The notes below the pieces were generated by a model. That model was given only the letters and a program-made list of their open reading frames with translations, was not told the origin of the DNA and did no database searches. Source: CAZESS01 sp964414415 (GTDB taxonomy: Archaea; Thermoplasmatota; E2; UBA202; DSCA01). From it: a stretch of DNA of 10,703 nucleotides. The DNA lies in the NCBI GenBank assembly GCA_964414415.1, contig CAYPWJ010000032.1:1-10703 (forward strand), read 5' to 3'. Position 1 is the stretch's first letter; each line of letters starts with the position of its first letter. Positions 1 through 5,511 of the stretch are shown in pieces. A program made the translations under genes and the position numbers.

Positions 1-50
1 CTGTTGAGGACCTCTTCAGCAAACCGATATGACCAATCTCGATATCTCAT
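1..50 (-). CDS. Unknown protein, first 16 codons only (runs off left edge)
   Basis: Reading leftward on the minus strand, an ATG at 50-48 opens the frame MRYRDWSYRFAEEVLN, which continues past the window edge with no stop. Its ATG shares one base with the TAA stop of the winged-helix gene (TAATG), a spacing typical of translational coupling, so it is probably a third gene of the same operon as the GHKL ATPase-nuclease and the regulator. Sixteen residues are too few to name a family; the charged, aromatic amphipathic start suggests a soluble cytosolic protein. That it is a real gene is inferred from the coupling and the open frame only. Confidence 0.5.
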   Translation of the reverse strand, partial: MRYRDWSYRFAEEVLN

Positions 51-349
51 TATTTCTTTCTCCCCTTTAAATTGAGTTTGCCTTGGACCAAGTCTGCCGT
101 AATCGATGAATATCGGGAGCGATATTTCACAGCATTTTCTTCCCTAATCTTTTCTACCAAACCAGCCGATACCATCTTCTCCAGTGATTTGAACACCGAT
201 GAACGATACTTGATGGGAAAATCTTTGTCTTTGAGCTCTTCCAGAATTTCCTGGACGGATTTAGCCCTGCCGATAATTGTCCGAAGGATTTGTCGCGCTG
301 ATCGGAGCGACAAAATATCGAGTGTTTCCTGAAAGTCAGGCTCTTCCAT
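50..349 (-). CDS. Small winged-helix DNA-binding regulator
   Basis: A 99-residue basic protein with the layout of an ArsR-like/HTH_20 winged helix and little else. Residues about 8-26 (LDILSLRSARQILRTII) form the first helix; 31-45 (SVQEILEEL) the second; about 46-65 (PIKYRSSVFKSLEKMVSAGL) the recognition helix; 65-80 (VEKIREENAVKYRS) the wing hairpin. A short Lys/Arg-rich tail follows, with no effector domain and no metal-binding cysteines. The start is the ATG at 349-347. The gene lies 57 bases behind the GHKL ATPase-nuclease gene and its stop overlaps the next start (TAATG). It probably controls this operon, and the palindrome at 384-406 just upstream is a candidate binding site. The fold is well supported; the target is inferred. 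Confidence 0.7.
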   Translation of the reverse strand: MEEPDFQETLDILSLRSARQILRTIIGRAKSVQEILEELKDKDFPIKYRSSVFKSLEKMVSAGLVEKIREENAVKYRSRYSSITADLVQGKLNLKGRKK

Positions 350-383
350 CCAGAAGAGGAATGCGATTAAAAGATCTTAACAC

Positions 384-406
384 TTTGTTGCCTGACAGGA
401 AACAAA
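384..406. promoter_or_regulatory. 23-bp near-perfect palindrome between GHKL gene and regulator gene
   Basis: Two 11-base arms (TTTGTTGCCTG and CAGGAAACAAA) flank a single central base, with one mismatch between arms. It begins directly after the TGA of the GHKL gene and lies 35-57 bases before the ATG of the winged-helix gene. Its size and symmetry suit a dimeric winged-helix operator. An RNA hairpin that ends or attenuates the upstream transcript is the alternative, but no strong T-run follows it on the minus strand. Confidence 0.4.
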
Positions 407-2329
407 TCAACGGGTGGACCTCACTTTATCCTCAATGAATTTTCTAAGAGCTAACACTGGCTTTTTACTTTCGTCTCCTAAATCGTAAGCGCCAGGCCAA
501 ATCAGTTCATAATTTGATCCATAAAAGAAGACTTCTTCTTCTGGAAGAACTCTCACTTCTACGCCTTCTTGACTAAATTTATCTTCCTTAATGTCCCAGC
601 ACACAATGAGGTCAATTTCGTTGAAGTATTTTCTATTTTGAGAGACATCTTCTAATATGCTGCTGCAATCGTGCTTAAACTCTATTACTATCGGCAAATC
701 AATATTTTCAGAAATATTGTCATCATTTTGATACATAGAACCCAAGTTTGATTTATGAATTCTATATTTCCCCCAAAAATCGTAAGTCATTCTATACCCT
801 CGGGTTAGAGCATGGTATCCTATTAGTAGATTAGCGCCAAGAAGCTCATGGAATATCCCGATAACTCCTGCTTCTTGATTATTGGGATATTTCAAAAAAT
901 TAATATCGTCCAAAGAAAGATTATTCAACCTATTTAATTTATCAAATATTTCTTCTCGTTCAGCTTTACTAACTACGCTCGGCTTGGTTGAAGGTGACTT
1001 CTTACCCACATATTGTTTCCACTTGATTACATCATTAAATGTTTTTTTAGCAATATCTTTGAGCATCCCTTGTGTTGGACCAGGTATAGATTTTCTACCT
1101 AGGTCAAAGGAGAGGCCATCATCCTCTATTAACATAAAAATATTCGGCCAGTACCCAGCGACTCCAGTAGCAGGTGGCACTAACTCTATCCCAGTCGGCA
1201 TACCTTTAGTAGCCGTAAAAATCCCTCCCCCTAAATCATAACCAGAATTCTCATCCTCATCTGACTCTTGCCCCTGAATTAAACCGTTAGATCTTGCTGC
1301 GTCTTTCCAAAACTGCCTCTCAGGAACAAAAAAAGCATAATAGTATATAGTTCTGCCTGCTCTGCTTTTACTTCCTTTTTTCATTAAGCATTTCCCTTGA
1401 AGCTTTTGGGCTTTTTGTCTGTCACTCATAGTGGCAGCTTTTGATACAAAAGAGTCTAAGTCGATAATATTCGAATCATTTGTCAAATCTTGAGGAGAAT
1501 AATATTTAAATGGAATTTGCTCTTCGGTCGTATCTCCATTTAGGTCCGTCACCTTTACAGTTACTTTTACATTTAAGTCACCTTTATCGAATAGTTGTTC
1601 GGTATAACCGATCGCAGTCTTTGATCTTAACAGATAATGAATTCTGTCAACATTTTGATGAAAAATATCAATTTTGTCCTCGTATTTCTTTTCTATCCCT
1701 TGTAACTTTATGTGGGTGTAGGTACTTTCCGGCGGATATTCCTCTAATTCCTTCTCTACTATTTCGAGGCGTGGTCGATCGTCTATTGCTCCTTTTTTCC
1801 AAGAAAGACAATTATTACATTTTGCAACTATCTTACCCTTCTCGTTAATGGTTTCCAGCTCAAATTTTTCGCTTTCGAATATAGCGTAGGTTATTCCAAC
1901 GCCCTTCTGCCCGATTTGATCAAAAACTGTATCTTTATCAGTGCCATGCGGGGCTAGCAGATTAGGTATTATATTGGGCTCTATTCCAATTCCTGAATCA
2001 AATACTTCAATATTCCTCTCTAAACAATCCACTTCTATTATAATTTCGTGATCTTTTTCTGTCTCACAGTTATTTTTGTTCCAAAGTCTAATTCCATCAA
2101 CGGCGTTTTGACATAATTCGGCAAGTACATCCCAAGGATGGTTATAGCTGTCGGATAAATTAACAATTTCTTTCCTAATCCTTTCATTGGTCGGATGAGC
2201 AAGAAAATCTATTTGCTCTGGCATACTTCCTGGATTGTTTTTATTCCCATAATATTTTGTTTCCCGGCAAGAAACAGTATAATTTTTGGCTCGGTATCTT
2301 TCGAGTTCATCTTTCTTCCAATAACTCAA
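407..2329 (-). CDS. GHKL (MORC/Hsp90-type) ATPase fused to a probable PD-(D/E)xK nuclease domain
   Basis: A 640-residue soluble protein. The N-terminal third has all the boxes of a Bergerat ATP-binding fold: the N box ELCQNAVDGI (residues 71-80, with E71 and N75), the G1 box DSGIGI (111-116), and the G2 glycines in IGQKGVGITYAIF (139-151). Residues about 200-450 look like a transducer region plus linker. The C-terminal part (about 485-600) reads like a PD-(D/E)xK nuclease: E495 in FHELLGA, D517, then IVIEFKHD with the E550-x-K552 pair, then a Q564-x-x-x-Y568 motif as in RecB-type nucleases, then a hydrophobic strand LIVCWD. No histidine-kinase phosphoacceptor region is present, so it is not a sensor kinase. 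GHKL-nuclease fusions are known from restriction and phage-defence contexts. The start is a TTG at 2329; the ATG at 2333 is out of frame, and Met36 is a possible later start. AT-rich composition contrasts with the genes from 2514 onward, suggesting transfer. ATPase call is strong; nuclease call moderate; role inferred. Confidence 0.75.
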   Translation of the reverse strand: MSYWKKDELERYRAKNYTVSCRETKYYGNKNNPGSMPEQIDFLAHPTNERIRKEIVNLSDSYNHPWDVLAELCQNAVDGIRLWNKNNCETEKDHEIIIEVDCLERNIEVFDSGIGIEPNIIPNLLAPHGTDKDTVFDQIGQKGVGITYAIFESEKFELETINEKGKIVAKCNNCLSWKKGAIDDRPRLEIVEKELEEYPPESTYTHIKLQGIEKKYEDKIDIFHQNVDRIHYLLRSKTAIGYTEQLFDKGDLNVKVTVKVTDLNGDTTEEQIPFKYYSPQDLTNDSNIIDLDSFVSKAATMSDRQKAQKLQGKCLMKKGSKSRAGRTIYYYAFFVPERQFWKDAARSNGLIQGQESDEDENSGYDLGGGIFTATKGMPTGIELVPPATGVAGYWPNIFMLIEDDGLSFDLGRKSIPGPTQGMLKDIAKKTFNDVIKWKQYVGKKSPSTKPSVVSKAEREEIFDKLNRLNNLSLDDINFLKYPNNQEAGVIGIFHELLGANLLIGYHALTRGYRMTYDFWGKYRIHKSNLGSMYQNDDNISENIDLPIVIEFKHDCSSILEDVSQNRKYFNEIDLIVCWDIKEDKFSQEGVEVRVLPEEEVFFYGSNYELIWPGAYDLGDESKKPVLALRKFIEDKVRSTR

Positions 2330-2344
2330 ACATGTGGGAAGTCT

Positions 2345-2366
2345 TTAAACAAATGGGAAACCCATT
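2345..2366 (-). promoter_or_regulatory. Probable promoter/operator region of the GHKL gene
   Basis: Upstream of the TTG start at 2329 lies a TTTAAA element (2345-2350) and, touching it, a perfect inverted repeat AATGGG-AAA-CCCATT (2352-2366). The spacing from TTTAAA to the start is shorter than usual for an archaeal TATA box, so either translation starts later or the true TATA box is further upstream. The palindrome could be an operator for the winged-helix protein of the same operon. Assignment is tentative. Confidence 0.3.
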
Positions 2367-2394
2367 CCATCCGTTGAGATATCAGCAACAAGGC

Positions 2395-2437
2395 CTATAT
2401 CTCTTCCCATTCCTTGAGGATGCTCTGCCAGTTGAAC
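2395..2437. repeat. 43-bp direct repeat, orphan copy (attachment-site-like)
   Basis: Identical over all 43 bases to 3934-3976, in the same orientation. In the other copy these bases are the last 13 sense codons plus the TAG stop (and one further base) of the transporter gene. Here the rest of that gene is missing, so this is a detached gene end. The match ends sharply on the left; on the right only scattered identity remains. This is what site-specific integration into the 3' end of a gene leaves at the distal junction. Confidence 0.85.
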
Positions 2438-2442
2438 CCCTA

Positions 2443-2453
2443 CCCCCCCCCCC
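2443..2453. other. Run of eleven C residues at the island edge
   Basis: An uninterrupted C11 tract begins five bases after the orphan 43-bp repeat and about 60 bases before the toxin start. It lies outside any coding frame. Such tracts can slip in replication and are prone to sequencing length error; no function can be assigned. Confidence 0.6.
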
Positions 2454-2471
2454 AGCGTTCTCTGTTTCAAA

Positions 2472-2493
2472 AATTTAACAAAAATGTTAAATT
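2472..2493 (+). promoter_or_regulatory. Perfect inverted repeat over the AbiE promoter (probable operator)
   Basis: Two perfect nine-base arms, AATTTAACA and TGTTAAATT, separated by AAAA, lie 21 bases before the ATG of the toxin gene. The right arm also reads as an archaeal TATA-like element (TTAAATTA) at about the correct distance from a start near 2514-2520. AbiEi proteins are known to bind inverted repeats upstream of their own operon and repress it, so this is the natural candidate for the AbiEi site here. Confidence 0.55.
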
Positions 2494-2513
2494 AGTGGAG
2501 CGATTATGGAGGT

Positions 2514-3335
2514 ATGGCTGTGTGGGACGACATCGTGACGGCTGGCCGGAGCAGCGACCAGCCGCTCCACCACGTATTCCAGGAGCATCTACAGAAAACC
2601 GTGCTGACGGCGCTCAGCCGCGCGGAGGCGTTCACCGACATCGCGCTGCGGGAGGGAACGGCCCTCCGCCTCTTCTACGGCAACCCCCGCTTCTCGGAAG
2701 ACCTCGACTTCGTGCTCAGCGAAGGCCATACGTTCAACCTGGCGGGACAGGCGTCGCCCATACAGACATTCGTCACCGAGACATATCCATTCCTCGACGG
2801 ATGCAGCGTCACCGCCCAAAAAGACACGCGGGAGCTACAGCGGCTCGTGCTCACCACCCAGGGCGACAACCCGGGGCAGCGCCGCCGCGTCCACATCGAG
2901 CTGGCACACGTTCCATCCTACACCGGCCAGCCGCGCATCCTCGACCATCCACCGTATAACCCTGCGGTGCAGGTCGAACAGCCCGAAGAGATCCTGGTGG
3001 ACAAGCTGGCGGCGCTCGCCCTCCGCTCGTATCTCAAGGGACGCGACCTCTGGGACATCTATTTCCTTACCACAGAGAAAAACACCGCCATCGACCGAAA
3101 TCTCGTGGACGCCAAACTCGACGACTACGGAGGCAACCGCAACCGGCTCCAGATAGCCAGCCATGCCGTCCGGGGCGAAGGCACGCAGGCGCTCGCAGAC
3201 GAGCTCGCCCGGTTCCTGCCGCCGCGGCTCCACGAGCAGTACCGCTCCCGATTCGACGACATCGCGGCACACGTGGCCGACGTCGCCGCCTCGGCCGGAG
3301 ACACCACAGCGGGGGATACCCATGAAGGTCGATGA
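2514..3335 (+). CDS. abiEii: AbiEii-family nucleotidyltransferase toxin
   Basis: A 273-residue protein of the AbiEii/AbiGii toxin family. The minimal nucleotidyltransferase signature is clear: REGTALRLFYGNPRFSEDLDFVL at about residues 47-68, with the GT of the nucleotide loop and the metal-binding acidic pair in SEDLD. The family's second signature follows at about 160-186, where VDKLAALALRSYLKGRDLWD gives the conserved K, R-D and D. Proteins of this type stop growth by transferring nucleotides to tRNA or other targets and are neutralised by the AbiEi partner. The annotated ATG at 2514 touches the GGAGGT at 2508-2513, which is too close for a Shine-Dalgarno site; the in-frame GTG at 2520 is better spaced (six bases) and may be the true start. 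It overlaps the antitoxin gene by 14 bases. Family call is strong; the molecular target is unknown. Confidence 0.9.
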   Translation: MAVWDDIVTAGRSSDQPLHHVFQEHLQKTVLTALSRAEAFTDIALREGTALRLFYGNPRFSEDLDFVLSEGHTFNLAGQASPIQTFVTETYPFLDGCSVTAQKDTRELQRLVLTTQGDNPGQRRRVHIELAHVPSYTGQPRILDHPPYNPAVQVEQPEEILVDKLAALALRSYLKGRDLWDIYFLTTEKNTAIDRNLVDAKLDDYGGNRNRLQIASHAVRGEGTQALADELARFLPPRLHEQYRSRFDDIAAHVADVAASAGDTTAGDTHEGR

Positions 3336-3930
3336 ATGGCTGGCGTTCTTCCGTCGGCACCGGACAAAAAAGCTGTTCTCCCTGGCCGATCTCGTCCAGC
3401 TCACCGGCATAGACAAGGCGTCGCTCTCGGTCCAGCTCACCCGGCTGACACGGGCCGACGTCATCCAGCGGGCAGCCCGGCAGTGGTACGAAAACCCGTT
3501 CAACCAGCCATCCCGTGAGGAGGTCGCCATGGTACTCCGGCCTCCCGCGTATCTCTCCCTGGAATACGCGCTGTCCAAGCACGGCATCCTGAGTCAGGCG
3601 GCCCGTACGCTCACCCTGGCCACCACCCGCCGGCCCTACACCTACACGACCGCCGACGCGACCTACGAATACCACCAGCTCCACCGGTCGCTCTTCTGGG
3701 GATACCGGCAGGAAAACATGGTGGCGCTGGCCGAGCCCGAAAAAGCGCTGCTCGACCTGGTCTACATCCGGCACGTGATGACCGATGAAATGGGCCGTCG
3801 CGCCCTGGCCTCGCTCGTCGACGACATGGACCTCGCCGCCATCACCCCGGACAGCCTCCGCCGCTATGCAGCCAGGTTTCCCCCGAGAGTCGGTGGAACG
3901 GTGCGCCACCTGGCACCTGTTGCACCCTAG
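3322..3930 (+). CDS. abiEi: AbiEi-family antitoxin / autoregulator
   Basis: A 202-residue protein starting at the ATG at 3322, inside the last codons of the toxin gene; the frame is open further upstream, but only because it overlaps the toxin. The N-terminal winged helix covers about residues 5-60 (LAFFRRHRTKKLFSLADLVQ ... SLSVQLTRLTRADVIQRA). The C-terminal antitoxin domain shows the family hallmarks: PPAYLSLEYALSKHGIL, the TTRRPYTYTTADATYEYHQL strand region, and LAEPEKALLDLVYIRH. AbiEi both represses its operon through the winged helix and blocks AbiEii toxicity. The order here (toxin first) is the reverse of the classical abiEi-abiEii arrangement. A G-rich stretch before the ATG may serve as ribosome site. 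The stop lies three bases before the stop of the convergent transporter gene. Confidence 0.88.
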   Translation: MKVDEWLAFFRRHRTKKLFSLADLVQLTGIDKASLSVQLTRLTRADVIQRAARQWYENPFNQPSREEVAMVLRPPAYLSLEYALSKHGILSQAARTLTLATTRRPYTYTTADATYEYHQLHRSLFWGYRQENMVALAEPEKALLDLVYIRHVMTDEMGRRALASLVDDMDLAAITPDSLRRYAARFPPRVGGTVRHLAPVAP

Positions 3931-3933
3931 CGA

Positions 3934-3976
3934 CTATATCTCTTCCCATTCCTTGAGGATGCTCTGCCAGTTGAAC
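3934..3976. repeat. 43-bp direct repeat, in-gene copy (attachment-site-like)
   Basis: The 3' end of the transporter gene: codons FNWQSILKEWEEI and the TAG stop, plus one base. It is perfectly repeated at 2395-2437. Because this copy sits in an intact gene, it is the likely original (target) site, and the other copy marks the distal end of the inserted DNA. Confidence 0.85.
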
Positions 3977-5163
3977 TCCTCCACCGCCGGGATGGCCTCA
4001 AGCCGGCGGACGATCCGCTCGTAGCCCTTCCCCAGCGTCCGGATGCGTATCTTCGCCACCAGGTCATACCTGCCCGCCAAGACCGAGACAGAGTCGACGC
4101 CGCGGATGCGCCATATCTCGTCCAAGAGCTCAGCCATCCGGTGGCCCGATGCAGCGTTGACAAACACGTATGCCTTCACCTCCGTCAACGCAAACGACGA
4201 GACGCCGAGGACAACCAAGACGATGCCCATCAGCTTGAACGCCAAAAGCGTCGGCGACGCCGAAAACGAGAACCCCAACATGCCCGACAGCGCCAGCGAC
4301 AATGGAATGCTGAACAGGATCGTCGACGCCTTCACCGCCTGCGTGATGCTCGCCTTGCCGATACCCAGCGCCCGGATGTACAGGATGTACGAAAAAAACG
4401 TCACCGTCATCGAGATAGCGAGCCAGCCATACGAGTCCGCGATGGCATCAAACGCCTCCCCCAGGATATCCTGGCGGTAGACCAGCGCCACCGCGACGAT
4501 GAACACCGTCGTAAAGACGACGTTCCACGTCCGGACGTTGACAGCGTCGTTCAGCCGGTCGTCCACCACCAGCCGCTTGAGCTTCCGCTGAAAGACGGCG
4601 AGGACGACCCAGCCGGGGTTGACGACCAGGAAGACGATCAACAGCGCCTCCAGATTAAAGGAGCCGGTGAGCGACATCGACGCCATAACAGCGCCGAAGG
4701 TCACGATGACCGACGACTCGATCTCCGCCAAGGTTGGGGCGTCCTTCTCCGACAGCGACTCAACCAGCAGCAGATACAGGATGACGATCTGGAAGAACGG
4801 GAGCACCGTCGACGGATCCAGGAACACCGAGACGACGTAGAAATAGCCGAGTGTCGTCACCGCGTTGCCCGCCCCCGCCAGCAGATGATACCCCAGCTCA
4901 TGCCGCCTGACCAATCGAAGGCGCCTGAACGAGGGATCGATCCGGGCGCCGAGGCTCCGCTTTCCCCACGGCAGCGACAGCAGCGCCGCGATGGCCACCG
5001 TCACCAGCGTGCCGACCAGCATGGCGCTGACGCCGAACACCCACGAGTCGGTGACGTGGAACCGGGAGATGACGCTGTCCAGCGAGGCGGTGACTGCACC
5101 GAGGACCGACGACGTGACGACCAGGACGTAGAAGAGATACTTCTTCCGTATCCGGAGCCTCAT
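3934..5163 (-). CDS. DMT/EamA-type transporter fused to a C-terminal RAM (Lrp/AsnC effector) domain
   Basis: A 409-residue membrane protein. Residues 1-328 hold about ten hydrophobic segments in two halves (for example 10-30, 42-64, 95-113, 120-135, 150-168, 172-190, 213-229, 246-263, 272-296, 308-326), as in drug/metabolite (DMT/EamA) carriers; YFYVVSVFLDPSTVLPFFQI in the first half and ALGIGKASITQAVKASTILF in the second are the repeated carrier motifs. Residues about 329-405 form a RAM domain, with the diagnostic AGRYDLVAKIRI (363-374). RAM domains bind amino acids and form dimers or octamers, so the tail probably senses the transported compound and gates the carrier from the cytosolic side. 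The start overlaps the upstream RAM gene (ATGA). The 3' end is duplicated at 2395-2437. Domain calls are strong; substrate and gating are inferred. Confidence 0.85.
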   Translation of the reverse strand: MRLRIRKKYLFYVLVVTSSVLGAVTASLDSVISRFHVTDSWVFGVSAMLVGTLVTVAIAALLSLPWGKRSLGARIDPSFRRLRLVRRHELGYHLLAGAGNAVTTLGYFYVVSVFLDPSTVLPFFQIVILYLLLVESLSEKDAPTLAEIESSVIVTFGAVMASMSLTGSFNLEALLIVFLVVNPGWVVLAVFQRKLKRLVVDDRLNDAVNVRTWNVVFTTVFIVAVALVYRQDILGEAFDAIADSYGWLAISMTVTFFSYILYIRALGIGKASITQAVKASTILFSIPLSLALSGMLGFSFSASPTLLAFKLMGIVLVVLGVSSFALTEVKAYVFVNAASGHRMAELLDEIWRIRGVDSVSVLAGRYDLVAKIRIRTLGKGYERIVRRLEAIPAVEEFNWQSILKEWEEI

Positions 5164-5399
5164 GTTGCGATCTCTTTCTCGATGACCGTCGTCGTCGTCC
5201 GCTTGATGTCGCCGACGAGCTGGATGCGGTCAGTCGTCTCCATCAGCTCCTCCAGCGTCTCCACCGAGACCTTGACGATGACGTCGTAATCGCCGGCGGT
5301 GACGGCGATGCTCTCGATGTTGTCGATCTCCCGGAGTCCCTCCAGCACCCGCTCGAGCTTGCCGACGTAGACCAGGATCATGATATATGCCTTTATCAC
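5160..5399 (-). CDS. Stand-alone RAM (Lrp/AsnC effector-binding) domain protein
   Basis: A 79-residue protein consisting only of the RAM fold: YIMILVYVGKLERVLEGLRE (strand and helix, 5-24), IDNIESIAVTAGDYDVIVKV (25-44, with the signature G-D-Y-D), then a helix SVETLEELMETTDRIQLV (45-62) and the last strand with three to four Thr. There is no DNA-binding helix-turn-helix, so it is an effector sensor that may co-assemble with full Lrp proteins or with the RAM tail of the transporter. The start is a GTG at 5399, preceded by GAGGTG five bases upstream; its stop overlaps the transporter ATG. Fold call is strong; partner is inferred from the operon. Confidence 0.88.
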   Translation of the reverse strand: MIKAYIMILVYVGKLERVLEGLREIDNIESIAVTAGDYDVIVKVSVETLEELMETTDRIQLVGDIKRTTTTVIEKEIAT

Positions 5400-5430
5400 C
5401 GTTGCACCTCGGCATGGTATCCACGCCGGT

Positions 5431-5438
5431 ATTTAAAA
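5431..5438 (-). promoter_or_regulatory. TATA box for the RAM-transporter operon
   Basis: On the minus strand the sequence reads TTTTAAAT, about 35 bases before the GTG at 5399. This gives a transcription start near 5409 and a short leader that still contains the GAGGTG ribosome site. A second TATA-like tract (TATATATA, 5449-5456) nearby may be an alternative or serve the divergent gene. Confidence 0.5.
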
Positions 5439-5483
5439 CTATGCCCTGTATATATACCGTCCCGCCGGCATCCGGCACATAGC

Positions 5484-5491
5484 TTTTATAT
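5484..5491 (+). promoter_or_regulatory. TATA box for the NTN-hydrolase gene
   Basis: TTTTATAT centred about 24 bases before the ATG at 5512 is placed as an archaeal TATA box whose transcript would start at or just before the ATG, giving a leaderless message. No Shine-Dalgarno site precedes the ATG, which fits. Confidence 0.55.
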
Positions 5492-5511
5492 CCCGTGCAG
5501 CATCACATGAT

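Larger units (their letters stand above)
2395..3976. mobile_element. Putative mini-island carrying an AbiE-type toxin-antitoxin pair
   Basis: A segment of about 1.5 kb bounded by the two 43-bp direct repeats, holding only an AT-rich promoter region and the two overlapping AbiE genes. The antitoxin stop (3930) lies three bases before the right repeat. No integrase or transposase gene lies inside, so any mobility would depend on an enzyme supplied elsewhere, or the island is a decayed remnant of a longer element. The transporter reading frame is kept intact at the right junction, as expected for insertion at a gene 3' end. A segmental duplication of the gene end is the main alternative. Confidence 0.45.

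Noticed and set aside
407..2329. GHKL protein as a two-component histidine kinase
   Set aside because: No dimerisation/phosphoacceptor helix, no sensor or membrane segment; the boxes and size fit MORC/Hsp90-like ATPases better.
2395..2437. Repeats as a transposon target-site duplication
   Set aside because: 43 bp is far longer than known transposition duplications, and no transposase or terminal inverted repeats are present.
2506..2508. ATG at 2506 as the toxin start
   Set aside because: It is out of frame with the AbiEii protein and meets a stop after a few codons.
2835..3909. Long minus-strand frames opposite the AbiE genes
   Set aside because: No recognisable domain, and the plus strand carries two clear family members.
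4141..5289. Long plus-strand frame opposite the transporter
   Set aside because: Product is Arg/Gln/Asp-rich without domain pattern; it is the antisense of a GC-rich membrane protein gene.
5160..5399. Full Lrp/AsnC transcription factor
   Set aside because: Only the effector domain is present; no helix-turn-helix is encoded upstream, where the promoter lies.
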